Shown here: positions 1-12,300 of the stretch, one piece after another
Position numbering within the stretch: position 1 is the stretch's first letter
Layout: each line of letters opens with the position of its first letter
Assembly (NCBI GenBank): GCA_024811115.1
Contig: JAKOGH010000005.1
Location: forward strand, 372,001-436,000
DNA length: 64,000 nt
Direction of reading: 5' to 3'
DNA from: Terana coerulea
Lineage: Eukaryota > Basidiomycota > Agaricomycetes > Polyporales > Phanerochaetaceae
Notes under the pieces: model-generated
Seen by the model: only the letters and a program-made list of their open reading frames with translations
What the model was told of the DNA's origin: nothing
Database searches by the model: none
Position numbers and translations under genes: made by a program

Positions 1-2
1 CT

Positions 3-1865
3 TCGGGGGGACGGCTTGCCGAGTTTGCAATCCCAGATCAACTGGAGTATCTTGGGAGGATTGGGTACACCGTGCGTTGTTACATAAAGCTACAGCCGCA
101 AAGACTTATGCAAGATATAATGCGTAGCCGGAAGATCTGAACGCGCTGAATGTGCTCCATGTTACGGGCACGAAGGGGAAAGGCTCGACTTGCGCCTTCG
201 TAAACTCGATATTGACACAAGTGAAGCCAGAGTGGAAAGTCGGTGAGCCTTTGAACACTCATTCTTATCCGTTCGTAAGCTGAAGATGTTATGATTTCAC
301 AGGTTTGTACACTTCTCCGCATCTGGTTGCCGTACGTGAGCGTATCCGTATAAATGGTGCGCCCATCTCCGAAGAGGAATTCGCAAAGTATTTCTTCGAG
401 GTTTGGGACAGGCTAGACAAGAACGATGTCGTGCGTTTACGCCTCAACTCTCGCTCCAATACGCACAGCTGACTCACATGTAACCTAGAGAGCCCACCCA
501 AGCACGCCCTCCAAGCCTGCGTACTTCCGCTTCGTCACGCTTGTCGCCTTCCACGCTTTCCTCTCCCTCAACGTCGACGCCACTATTCTGGAGGTCGGCG
601 TCGGCGGGACGTACGATAGCACAAACGCTGTTCCAAAACCGATCGTCACGGGTGTCTCGGCCTTGGGCATTGACCACGTCGGTGTGCTTGGGAAGACCCT
701 GAAGGAGATTGCCTGGCAGAAGGGCGGGATTTACAAGGCATGCGTCCCTCTTGTATTGCTTTGAGGACTTCCTTGCTTATTCCAGCATATAGGCGGGTGT
801 GCCGGCCTTCACCGTAGACCAGCCGGATGAAGGAATGGTTGTGTTGAAGGAACGCGCTGCTGAGCTCGCCGTACGTTCTTTTCATCATGACAAATTGCAT
901 ACCTCTCACATCGACAATATCTCCCGCAGGCCTCCGAGTTCCTTGTCACCCCCTCCATTCCCGGCCTTTCGTCCATTAAACTGGGGCTCTCGGGGCAGCA
1001 TCAGTACCAGAACGCCACCCTTGCCGTGCACCTTGCGACGAAGTTCCTGGAGCTCCACCCTGCGCAAGAGTCGTCGAAGGCGTCGCAGCCGAACGGGCAC
1101 GCCAGCGCCAGCGTCGCACTGGATGAGGCGTATGTGAAGGCGCTTGAGAAGGCACGGTGGCCCGGCCGGTGCCAGACGGTCGTCGACCCGAAGGACATGG
1201 CGAAGACGTGGTTCCTCGACGGTGCGCACACGCTGGAGAGTCTGGACTGCTGTATGCAGTGGTTCGTCTCCCCGGACGTGGCACTACGCCCGACGCCGTA
1301 AGTCCCATTTCAATGCTATGCGCTCGCTCGTGAACAAATTAGCTGATGCGAGCGCAGATCCAAGCCACGACGTGTCCTCATATTTAACTGCTCTGGCGGC
1401 CGAACAGGATCGACCTTCCTCGACGCGATCCTCAGGAAGCTCGCAGTACTACTCCAGATCAGCGGGCACGCTGAAGGCGCCGCTGCGTTCTTCGACGACG
1501 TTGCATTTTGCACGAACGTGACATACGCAAGTGGAGATTACAAGGGCGGTGAGCGTTTTCGTCTTCTTCCGCTGCAGCTATGTCCTGACGCAAAATTCCA
1601 CGCATGCATAGATCTGACGAGTAAGAACGTACACGCGCACGAGCTCGCCGCGCTCAAGTTGCAACACGAACTGGAAGCGGCGTGGAAGGGACTGGTGCCT
1701 ACCTTCCCCGCCGATAGGATACATGTCCTGCCGTCGATTGAGCACGCTGTGAGCGTCGTTCGCAGTGGAGGTGACGGAGAGATCGTCGACGTGCTTGTGA
1801 CCGGCAGCCTGCACCTGGTCGGCGGCGTGATCGAAGTCGCAGGCCTGAAGGAGGTTGCGCTGTAG
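3..1865 (+). CDS. MET7: Folylpolyglutamate synthase (5'-partial, multi-exon)
   Basis: Adds gamma-linked glutamates to tetrahydrofolate, retaining folates in cytosol and mitochondria for one-carbon metabolism. The N-terminus is cut by the window edge. Reading starts in frame at base 3 (SGGRLAEFAIPDQLEYLGRI). After an intron the Mur-ligase-type P-loop VTGTKGKGST is at about 165-200, followed by LYTSPHLVAVRERIRING, then EVGVGGTYDSTN and ALGIDHVGVLG (580-690), DGAHTLES (about 1220) and the family's C-terminal VTGSLHLVGG just before TAG at 1863. Introns are about 50-60 nt. The one at 738-792 appears to use a GC donor (AAG then GCATGC). The next gene is convergent. Family assignment is secure; the exon ends are by eye. 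Confidence 0.93.
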
Positions 1866-2555
1866 GGTTCCCCTTGGCTTCAAGTCCTCATACATCAGCC
1901 TAAGGCGATGTTTTAGAGTTCCAGCGCTACTTGCTTGGTCTGGTTTGGTTTCCTCGGATTTGATATACTCACGTAGACTTTCCAGCCTTCTGTCGTTCCC
2001 ACAATGCATTCAACATCGCACACCACTGACCTTCAACAGGCATAATCCATAATTTATTATATTTGTACATATGCACACATCTCAACAATGTATCCTAGTT
2101 CAACACTCTAGCCAATGCAGTGACGAGTTATGCCTCGGCCAAGTAGCCGTAACTAACTTGAGGTTCTGAGCGTAGGAAATTCCTTCTGTCGAGTCTTATA
2201 CGCTCGGGATATCCCGCTCAATGGCAGAAAGTCCCACTTGCGACATATCTAATTATATTATAGAGTACATGTTCAACTGAATGCCTCAGGAGACTTGAGG
2301 CTGGCGGAAAGCACTGGACGAGCGGCGCTTCCGACTGCGGCGGAGCCCTGAGCTTTGTGGCGTCTTGATCCGCCCTCAGATCTCAGATCCGCCGTCAGGG
2401 CGCTCAACAGGAGCCAGTTCTCACATCCAGGATCTCTCGAGACCACCACAGTATTAGTACTGGAGATAACACCAGCTCATGGCTGTGTTTATAAAAATAA
2501 TCGATGTATATATTATGGACATATAAGCAAGGCTCTATCTCATGCACGCGTTGCG
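1866..2555. other. Intergenic between convergent genes
   Basis: AT-richer stretch between the stops of the folylpolyglutamate synthase (+) and the SLX4-like gene (-). No conserved reading frame, repeat or RNA gene was recognised; presumably the two 3' UTRs. Confidence 0.5.
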
Positions 2556-5238
2556 TCACCGCTTTCGCCTCGTCCTCTCCCCGCCCGGCGCCGCGCCGTA
2601 GAAATGCACCGCCTGGCTGTCCAGGAACGCCTTCACCCGCCTCTCAAGCTTCCCGTCTGCTCGCCATGCCTGCATGCCCGCCGCCGCGCCATCCGCGCCG
2701 TCCACCGCCCCCGTGTGCGCGCCAGACAGCACCCGGACGGCATCCACCGCCGCCCGCACGAACACGTCGAACGGCACGGGCTCGAACCGCAGCACTTTAG
2801 CATACAGCGCCGCGTCGCCGCGGATGCGCGCGTGCAGCGCCGCATGCAGCTGCGCGTCCGGCACCGCGGGCAGGCGCAGCGTCTTGGCCTTCACGCTGGC
2901 GGCCGCGGACGACGAGGCCTTCTTCGGCCTGCCTCTGCGGCTGGCGGGCGGGCTGGCGGATTTGCGCGGGCGGCCGCGCGTTGTCTTCGTCTGTCGGGAT
3001 TGGGAGAGCGGGAGGGCTTCTCCTCCGGAGGATGCTGATTCCGAGGCGGAGGACGGGGCGGGGCTGGCGTCCTTGCGCGGCCGTCCGCGGGGTCTCTTCG
3101 GCTTGGGCGGGTCGGCGATGACATTCGCGTCATCAGCACTCTCTGGACTGGTGTCAGAGGCAGAGGCGGAGTCGAAGTGTACGGCGTAAGGTTTAGGCGG
3201 CTCGTAGTGCAGCACGGCGGCGTCGTTGTGGTCGTAGGTGTACTCGTCGGCGTCGGCGTTGTAGTGTAACATATCGTCGGCAGCGGCGCCGGCGTACTCG
3301 TCGTCGTATCCAATATCGTCGTTTGGGGATGTCTAGATGAACGTCGTCGTCGTCTTGCGTGTCGTGATCCAACACATGAGACGGCGATTTGGTATTTAGA
3401 GGGTTATCCACGGTCGCTTTCGTCGGTGAGGGTGCGCCGGCGCTTCCGCTGCTTCGTCCCCGTGCGTATGGCGGCGAGGGAGAGCGGACGCGACCGTTAT
3501 CAAGACGCCAACGGGCAAAGGCAGGAGAAGCGTGAGCAGAGGACGGAGACATCTGCATGCATGAGTGTGCATCCCGCTTACGCGCAGAAGCGCAGAAACA
3601 GGGAAACTTACGGGTTCGTCGCCGCCCGCCGCCTCGAGAGGTGTGCCCGCGCCGACGCGGCTGGGGCTCATCGCGAGAAGGCGCATCACCTCGTCGTCCG
3701 CGACGTCGCCGAGCTCGTGGATCCGCGGGCCGTGGCGCGCGTACTGCGCCGCGAGCGCGCTCTCCGCGAGGGGCTGCGTGCGCGGCGGGCTCGCGCCCTC
3801 GTCCGCGTCACCCCTGCGGAATGCGCGCCAGGATCGCGCGCGGCGGATGGGCTGCTCTGGAAGTGCGGGTAGAGCTCCTTCGCGCGCTTGATGATTTCTT
3901 GGTGCGCCTCCAACGGGTCGAGCACCGTCTCAACCACCTCCTTCCGCCGGCCGGACTTGCGCTTGCGCACATTCTCGAGCGCGTCCTCGAGCAGCGTCCC
4001 CGGGCCTTCCTCCTCCCGCTCCTCTCCGCCCTCGACCGCCTTCCCCTTCCCCTTCCCTGTACTCTTCCCGCCCGACGCCGCCGCCTCCGCCTTCGCCAGC
4101 GCCTTGACGCGCTGCAGCTCCTGCCGCACGAGGTGCGCGAGCGTGTCCTCCTCGAGGCTCCGCTTCCGCGCGCAGGCCTGTACGTGCTTCCCCTTCTGCG
4201 CCGCGCTCTTCCGCACCGTCCACGCGGCGTCGCAGCACGGACACCGGCGCAGCAGCGCCAGCGACGCCTCGGAGAAGCCCGCGAGCGTGCCTGACGCGCT
4301 GCGCTTCACCTTCGTCGTCTTCTTCTCCTGAGGCGGCGGCGGCGGCGGTGCGGGGAGGGTGGACGAGGAGGCGGTGGGTGGGGGCGGGGCCACCGAGGGG
4401 CTGCGCGAGGGCGCGGGGAGGGTCGACGCGCTACGCACCCGGGCGGGAGGCACGTACGCAAAGTGCGCGAGGTGCAGCGCGCGCGTGGGTGACCGGACGG
4501 GGCTGTCGTCCCGTATCTCTGGTGCGCGGAGCGGGGGACGAAGCACTCGATGGAAGGGGCGTCGATAGGAGACACAGCCACGGTTTGCTGGCTGCCTGGG
4601 GGCGTCACGGTAGTGGGGGTGACCGAGGAGGGTGGAGGAGGCGCGACGCTCTCTGTTGAGAAGAATATCGAAAGGCCGGGTTTAGGGAGTGTGCGGCCGT
4701 GCTGTTTCGAAAGCTGTGGAAGATGCGGGCTTGCGAGGGAGGCCGAGGATGGCGCGGACGGAGGGCATGGTGTCTTCGTCGAGGACATTTTCTGGAAGAA
4801 ATAAGATTGAGTCGCGCGTGTAGTAACCTGGAGGTGAACGCACCGGTCCTATTTGACGAACGTTGTGTTGAGTGCGGAGGCGAAGGTGTTGTTATCGAGC
4901 TTGTGTAAGAAGCAGGCCGTGCCTTCGGCACAGACTTGTGTTTGAACGGGGACACTGCGGGCTGGGCGTCATCCGAGTCTGTAAACGTAGCAATTAGCCA
5001 GATTCACGCTGCAACGTAATCGCCACGCACCGGGGATCTCGACGACAGAGCAAGGCCTCGAGCTGTCGCTGCTAGACGCAATCGAAATGACCTCCTGGGC
5101 TGCCTTCGCCTGCTGCACCTTCCGCCTCGCCCGGGCGTTGGCCCTCTCCCGCTGCCTCCTCTCCTCCCTCTCCGGCTCCGAGTCCTCCACCACCTCGTCC
5201 TGCGGCGGGACTGTGACCATTCTCGCTGCAAAGGGCAT
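2556..5238 (-). CDS. SLX4: SLX4-like structure-specific endonuclease subunit
   Basis: Probable scaffold of the SLX1-SLX4 nuclease, which resolves branched DNA in the nucleus. The likely start is ATG at 5238. Exon 1 is acidic and has a SUMO-interaction-like stretch (VISIASSSDSS). Splicing 5035 to about 5000 joins EIP to DSDDAQPAVSPFKHK. Around 4240-4120 lies a zinc-binding-like block CPCCDAAW...KGKHVQAC, seen in fungal SLX4. Three AT-hooks follow (RPRGRPRK, TRGRPRK, RRGRPKK; about 3100-2900). The C-terminal Slx4 domain is LYAKVLRFEPVPFDVF...RVKAFLDSQAVHFYG. A clear intron is at 3553-3611. The frame breaks at G/C runs 4685-4687 (giving an in-frame TAA at 4682-4684) and 4533-4537. One-base changes would restore a coherent frame, so these are probably sequence errors. 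Identity rests on the C-terminal domain. Confidence 0.68.
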
Positions 5239-6186
5239 GGCTCTTACTTGTATGGGTCGGGGTCTGGTGAGAGTGGTCGTCAGCCGTGGGCGAGGGCGAA
5301 GAAGTCGGCGCATGAGCGAAAAACAGAACCAAGCCGGGCCGTGACATCGCGGTGCCTTACGACGCGTGACAGTCGCGGAGCGTGTTCCTGTCACGCAATG
5401 TTGTGGTTGTACCGCGATGCCTGGGCGGTAAGCAGATGCATAATATACCACCAAGATGGCGAAATTGACTGCATCCTAGGTTGACACCAGGCGAGATGAG
5501 TCAGGAATATTGTCACCCTGGTCCGACGAGCATGGCGCGCTGAAAGAGCTGCGGCCGTGAGTCACTTCAACGCGTTGATCACAACCGCTGCTCAAATGGG
5601 TTGGATTATATTGCTACACAACTGCTGGGGCATCTGCTTTAGAGCGAGTATGGCTCAGACAACGACCATCTTGCCTGGGTCTCGAGCTCCCGGGGTCTTC
5701 GCTTGGTTTTGTGCGCTGCGTTCTGACTCACTCCCGCCACACGCGAAAGAACCGGAAGCCCACAAGCGCTTGGAGGCGTCGCTCTGGCGGGCGCCTATCA
5801 CACGTCCCGCATGGCAGAGAAGGCGCCTAGACCCAATTGGGAAGGAAGCTTTCCGCTTCTGGGAGACTATCTTCGCCCTCTTGTCTGCCTCCAGGACCTA
5901 TAACCCCGCCGGAATATCCTCGAAATATAACAAAATATGTCTCTAGACTCGAGGGCTTTCGGTGATCGTTCTGACGTTGCCTACACTTACTGTAGGGGAG
6001 AACAGACATCGCCAATTCAAAAATTTCTCTCGCGCCGATGTCGGATTTTCCCGCTTAGAGCTGACAAAGAGTCACTCACGCGGACGGGGCTGCCCTTGAC
6101 CCACAACCCTAACACAGGTTCTGCCGCCTGCGCACACACATATAAGAACGGCCAGTGCGGACGCAGGTGCGGGGGCAACTTCCGCG
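5239..6186. other. Intergenic between divergent genes
   Basis: About 950 bases between the start of the SLX4-like gene (-) and the MFS gene (+). A 129-codon open frame at 5557-5946 has no recognisable domain or conserved character and is not called. The right end holds the MFS promoter. Confidence 0.5.
6141..6147 (+). promoter_or_regulatory. Putative TATA box of MFS gene
   Basis: TATAAGA lies about 45 bases before the ATG at 6187, in a GC-richer context, a plausible core promoter position for this gene. No other element was identified. Confidence 0.4.
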
Positions 6187-9047
6187 ATGTCGTCCGCCCA
6201 GGTACAAGAGGCTGCAAAGGCGCCGGTCGCGGTGGCAGACCATGAAAAGACGTCTTCAGACTTTACGGACGCGGCGGGCAAGGAGCCTGCTGAGCTCAAG
6301 GCGTGGCAGGCGCACGACGACACAGAGCTGCCGCAGAATAACCTGCCTCTTGTCTTCTTTTCGTTGCTGCTCGCGACATTCTTGGTATGTTTTTTGGTGA
6401 CCGCGGTTTCATCGTGTGTGTTCATGGGATAAATGTAGGCTGCCCTGGACCAAACAATGTATGGTCTTGCAGTCAATGCATGCTTGTGCGCCTCACTGAC
6501 ACATTGACCCGTCAGTGTGGCTACTGCTCTGCCTACGATCGTTGAGGACCTCAAGGGCGGTCAAGACTACTCATGGGTCGGCAGGTGACCTGCCCGCGTC
6601 TCATTGCCCTCGCAGCACTCATACCGGCAGTCTCTAGCGCGTATCTCCTGGCCTCCGCAGCCCTCTCCTCATTCTACGGCAAAATCTCCGACCTCGTCGG
6701 CCGCAAAGCCGTGCTGTACCCCGTCATCGTCATCTTCCTGGTGCGCCGAGTCTCCTCGCTGCCCCATCGTTGTACTACTTGCCTACCTCGTATGCCGACA
6801 CTTTCCTTCATGTATGTAGGTCGGCTCGGCGCTGTGCGGCGCCGCGAAGAGCATGACCTGGCTCATCCTCGCGCGCGCTGCAGGGCATGGGCGGCGGCGG
6901 CATCTTCCAGATGGTGAACATCGTCATCGGGGACATCGTTCCGCTGCACAAGTGCGCCCTCCTTTCTTTCTAATGCAACGGTCAGTCATTGCGAGCGTAC
7001 ACTGATTGACCGTGTAGACGGGCGACGTTTGGCGGGTACGCGGGCGCGCTGTGGGGCATTGCCTCGTACGTTGTATTTCGCCTGTCGTCGAGTTTGACAG
7101 CGCAGCTAATGAGTTCCTGGCAGGATCATTGGACCCCTCGTGGGTGGCGTAAGTTCGTCCTGTTGACTCACAACGCCCACGGCGCTCACACGGCGCAAAC
7201 AGGCCTTTACCGACCGCGTCTCCTGGCGCTGGTGCTTCTGGGTCAACCTGTACGTCCTCCCCTATTCACCTTACTCCTGCCGAAGAACCCTGACCCAGGT
7301 CCCACGCAGCCCGACGGGCGGCGTCGCGCTCGCCTTCCTCTTCTTCTCGCTGCACCTCGACCCACCGAAGCACCGCAAGACGTTCGCGCAGCACGTGTCC
7401 GAGTTCGACATCCTCGGCCTCTTCCTCATCGTCGCCGGCATCATCTGCGTGCTGCTCGGCTTCAACCAGAGCGAAACTAGCTGTGCGTCCCTCTTTCTGA
7501 CTACATCAGGGCAAAAGCAGGGGGACTGAGAATGGGATGTAGGGAACTCGCCCGCGACGATCGCCTTGCTGACGGTGGGATGCAGCTTGCTTGTCCTCGC
7601 TGCGTGCTGGGAGGGTTACACGAGCCGCTCGCCAATCATCCCCCTCGGCTCTTCCGCGTACGTCCTCCTCCATCTGCGGTTTGGGTAAGGGTACGGCTGA
7701 TGTTTGGGTAGACGCGGACGACGGCTATCCTGTTGATCACGGTCTTCCTGCAAGGGTTCGCGTTCTTCGGAGGTGAGCAGCACCGCCCGACGCGAAACTG
7801 CATGCTAGTTACTGAATATATGCTGGCTCAGCGTCGTACTACCTGCCGGTGTACTACCAAGTCCTCGGCGCCTCAGCGACACGCGCGGGCATCCAGTGCG
7901 CGTTTCGCTGTCCTCCTCGTGCTCTCCGCTCACTGCAGAACCCCGCAGGATGCTCCCGTACTCCCTCGGCACCTGCGCCGTCTCGCTCACCGTCGGCTTC
8001 TTCATCTCCAAGACGGGTGAAGTCCGGCCCGTCATCTGGTTCTCCTTCGTCTGTCCCCTTCCCTTCGTGAACCCAGCACGCGCGTGCGCTAACCCCCTGC
8101 CCCATGCAGGCGCTCATGACCCTCGGGTACGGGCTCATGATCATGCTCGACGAGGCCTCCTCGCTGTACGTCCCCCCACCATTTTCCGCCTCTCGCGTCC
8201 CTCATCTCACCGTCTCTGCGCCGCCGCTTCTGCGGTGTTCTGTGCTGCAGGGCGCTGCAGGTCGTGTACCCGCTCATCGCCGGCCTCGGCACGGGCGGGC
8301 TCTTCTTCCCGCCGCTCATCCTCGCGCAGGCCGCGATGCCCGTGCGCGACATGGCGACGACGACGGCGACGGTCGGCCTCCTGCGCCAGCTCGGCTCGAC
8401 CGTCGGCGTCTCGATCGGCCAGGCCGTCTGGGCCACCGTGCGTCCCTCCCTTCCCTGTTTGCTTCCGCGGTGTGGCAGGGTGCTGACGGCGCATGTAGGT
8501 GCTGAGGAAGAAGCTCGCGCGGGTCCCCGGCGCGATGATCGACGCGTCGAGCGCGAACATCGCGGAGAGCATCCGGCAGATCAACTTCATCGAGGCGCGT
8601 GCCCTCTCCCTGTTGTGTTGTAAAGTGTACGGCTGAATCGCGTGGCCCTGCAGCCGCTCGCGCTCCGCCGCCAGATCCAGCACGCGTACACGAAGAGCGT
8701 CGCCACGATCTGGATCGTCGACACCCCGCTCGTCGGGCTCTGCTTCCTCCTCGGTGCGCCCCCTCCCTCCCTCCTCCTCCCGTGCCGCCGCTGACCACAT
8801 GCCCGCCGCCCGCAGTGTTCTTCCTCAAGAAGTACTCGCTCCAGCGCGGCAGATCGACACAACCGCCCGTGCAGCCGCCCGCCGCGGACGTCGAGGCCCT
8901 CGGCGGCGCGGCGCCGGGAGGAGAGGGAGACGGCGGGGACGAGGACGGAAGGCCACGCCGTCCCCGGCGCGCACGGTCCGGGACGAGCAGGGCACGCTCG
9001 CGGGCGGCGACGAGAAGGCTGCGTCTGTGCGGAAGGAGGCCGTGTGA
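6187..9047 (+). CDS. MFS drug:H+ antiporter, 14-TM (DHA2-like)
   Basis: Plasma-membrane exporter of the major facilitator superfamily, probably moving drugs or toxic metabolites out of the cell by proton antiport. ATG 6187 opens a hydrophilic N-terminus, then TM1 (LPLVFFSLLLATF). After an intron comes LDQT(I)V/ALPTIVEDLKGG. Motif A is GKISDLVGRK (about 6680-6710). Then come QGMGGGGIFQM, FGGYAGALWGIAS, IGPLVGG, a TM-rich centre and SYYLPVYYQVLGASATRAGI, an order typical of DHA2 pumps. At least nine short introns are visible. After LVFFLKKYSLQRG the reading frame appears to lose one base near 8949-8950: one frame ends at 9093, the other ends at 9047 with DEKAASVRKEAV, which looks like the real hydrophilic tail. 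The substrate cannot be inferred. Confidence 0.88.
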
Positions 9048-9345
9048 GCGGGGCTCGGAAAAGTACGACAGTCACGACGAGATGACGAGATGACGACGGC
9101 GGATTTTAGTGCACGCTCACAACATTAATAGCTAACATTGACATCTTCGCGCTTCAACCCGCGAAGGGACCTGGACGTCGTACGAACCAGAATGAAGCAC
9201 CATCACAAACCACAACACGCATTCATCGACAACCCATTGTAAGTATGTAAGATTCTTGAAACACCACGACATTGGCGGCGATACATCCAGCACCGTATAT
9301 TCCCAACCCTGCTCTCCGTTACTCAGCGAGTACGGCAACCCCTGC

Positions 9346-12300
9346 CTACCGCGCACCCCCCGCGGGCCGCCCGCTCAGCTCGTTCTGGATCTGGCTCAGC
9401 ACCGTCGGGTCGGCCTTCTGCAGGTAGCGCTCCTGCAGCGCCGCGCCGCCGCCGCACGCCGCCTCGGCCTCCTGCAGGCACGCGGCGACGAACGCCGTGA
9501 GCTGCGTCGTACGCGCGGGGTCGTTCAGGTACATCTGCGCCATAACATAAAAACGAAATGAGAATGCGGGAGACGGGGGCGGGGGAACAGTGGAAGGGAC
9601 GTACGGCCTCGCGGCGCTTGTACTCTGGCGTGCCCTCCGTGCCGCGGAAGAACGACTCGGGCGGCTTGTCCCAGTAGAGCAACAGCGTCGGCTGTTCTCT
9701 GTGCATTGCCCGTCCCAACACACGGGGTTAGTAAGCTTGTGAGCGTGACAGCAAAGGACGACGCACGGGTCCTCGCTCGCCGTCTGCGCCTCCCGGATCT
9801 CGCACAGCACGTCGAGCCACAGGTTGCACACGACGTGCGGCAGGCGCTCGAGCACGTCGTGCTTCCCCGTCGCGACGAGCGCGGCGATGCCCATCGCGGC
9901 GAGTTTGCGGTGCCGCGGCTCGGACATGTTGTCGAACTACGCCAGGCGTGGCAGGCACATATTAGCAGCGCACGCGGGTGCGGTGAGGGAAAAAGGAGAC
10001 GCACCCGCGTCCACCACTGCTCCATGACCGCGTCCCACGCCTCCGTCTCGCTCATGCCGAGCGCGGGAGCGGCGGCGGCCATGAGCTGCAGGAACATCTG
10101 CTTGTCCATCAGCGCGACCCGCGCGACGACGTACACGTAATCCGTCAGCACGTCCACCGGCATCTGTCCCGTTCAACCCATCAGCATTCATCCTCCCCTT
10201 CTTCGCCCAAAGAACCAAAAATAAAAAGCAGAAACGCGCACCTTCTCCTCCTGCAGCGCCTTGACGATGTGCGCGAAGAGCCCGCTGCTGTGCAGCGCCG
10301 CGCCCCAGAGCGCGCTCGGCGCGAGCCGCGCGCACATCTCGACCGCCATCGCCATGTCCCGCACGTTCACGCTCACCGCCTGGCCCATCCCGACGCGGCA
10401 CGCGCCGAAGAGCGCCGGCGCGCACGCGGCGAGCAGCTGCGGCGCGTCGAGCAGGAGGTACGACTCGACGATGCTCACGACCGCGCCGAGCAGGTCCAGG
10501 TTCGTCGCGAGCAACTCGACGGCGAGCGGGACGAGCGTGAAGAGCGTCTCGCTGGGTGAGGACGGTGACGGCGAGGCGGAAAGAGTGGTTGTATTGCGCA
10601 GCGTGGCTTGCCAGAGGATGAGGGCGTCTTCGTCCAGCTGCGCTGCAGCCTATTGATACAACACACAGAAAAAAGGCGAGCTCAGCAATGAGAAGTCGGA
10701 TATGGAAAGGACATACCCCGGGCGCTAGACTTTCCTGCACGAGCGGGACAACAAAGCTGATCAACGACGCCGCCTGCTCGCCCGCGGCCTCGACGAGCTT
10801 CGTCACCGTCTCGAGCAGGCTGCCCTTAAGCAGCCACTCGCCCTCCGCTTCGGCCCACAGCCCCGGCAGCGGCGCGGTCACCTCGCGCAGGAGCGGCACG
10901 ATCTGCGCGCCCGCGCGCTCGACGACGACGTTCAGGCTGCCGAGGATCCGCCGCTTGCTCTCGAGCGAGTCTGTCTCGCCGATGAGCGCCACGAGCGCGC
11001 GCACCGCATGCGGGAGGTACGGCGTGAAGATCGCGAGGTCAAAGTCAATCGTCTGTATGATCGGAAAAGGATTAGGCTTTTCCGGGGAGAGGGAAGGAAA
11101 AGGGCGCGCACGTCAACACACTCCTTCAGCGCGACTGCGCTCGTGAGGCGGACGACTGCATCCGTGCCCGCGCCGCGGTCCTGCAGGAGGAAGAGCAGAA
11201 GCTCCCACACGCGCGGGTTGTTCGGCGAGGTACACTGCGCGGACACCCACTTGCCCACAAGCCACGCTATGCGCCGCTTGATAATTGGATAGCTGCACAG
11301 AAAGATGGTAAGCCAATAGCTTGATACAATGTGCACAGAAAGTAACAATTAAAGGATAGGAACAATAATTACATACCTTGAGTTTGTTGATCGCGCCTCC
11401 GCGAGCAAACTCCGCTCAAGCCACTGTTCGAACGGGATCACATCCTTCACCTTTTGTCGCACACCGTCCGAGCGCACAATAAAGGGCCTCGCGCTGCAGG
11501 ACTGACGTTAAATCCTCACTCGGCTGAGCTGCACACCATGATCAGGTCAAAATCAGCAAGGTACTGTGGCGGACATCGCACTTGAGTAACGCACCCACAA
11601 TTTGCTGAAACGTCGCCTCCAGTAGCGGCACGACAAACTGCTCGTACCGATGCGCGAGCGTCATAAGCACACGCTCTCCACAAGGCTGCAAGCACCTGAC
11701 GTTAGCTGCAAGCGGCGCTGATGTAGTGAAGGACATACGCGCAACTCAAACTCCCAGAGCTCGTTGTCCTTCTCCTCGAGGTTCACCCACTCCTCGGGGT
11801 CCGCCATCCACTCCTCGAGGTCGTGCGGGTCGAGCGGAATGAAGCGCGACACGAGCAGCTTCACAGCGTCCTCAACGAACGCTTGGGACAGCACTGGCGC
11901 AATCGTCCACATCATGAGCACGAGATACTCAGTCCTGAGTAGAAAGGTAGACCGACCGTTTGCGTTCTCCTTGCCGTCCTTGCGCACGGGCGCCCATTGT
12001 GCGAGGCTCTCCTTGAACAGCACCATTGCCTGCACGAGGAAGCGCAGAGGGAAGACCACGCCGGGGTCGTCTACACACAGCTTCCGTCATCAGCCCGATC
12101 CTGTCTGAAACAGCCAGCAGAGATATTTACCGCGCACGTACTCCCGCGGTGCATCCGTCGCCTGCACGACCTTGCTCCAGTAGTACAGGATCAGGTCGCC
12201 GCATCTGGGCAGCGCGACGAACCGCGGCGCGTCGAGCTGCTGCAGCCGCCGGAAGAACTTGCCGAACAGGCGGATGTGCCGCGTCAGCGTACCGATGCTC

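Noticed and set aside
4682..4684. In-frame TAA in the SLX4-like gene as possible programmed readthrough
   Set aside because: A second compensating one-base break at 4533-4537 and the C-run context make a pair of sequence indels the simpler explanation.
5557..5946. 129-codon plus-strand open frame upstream of the MFS gene
   Set aside because: No recognisable family and lies in promoter-type sequence.
9937..11004. Long single frame within the karyopherin reading through introns
   Set aside because: Only its first part is coding; the remainder is a GC-rich read-through into introns and other frames.
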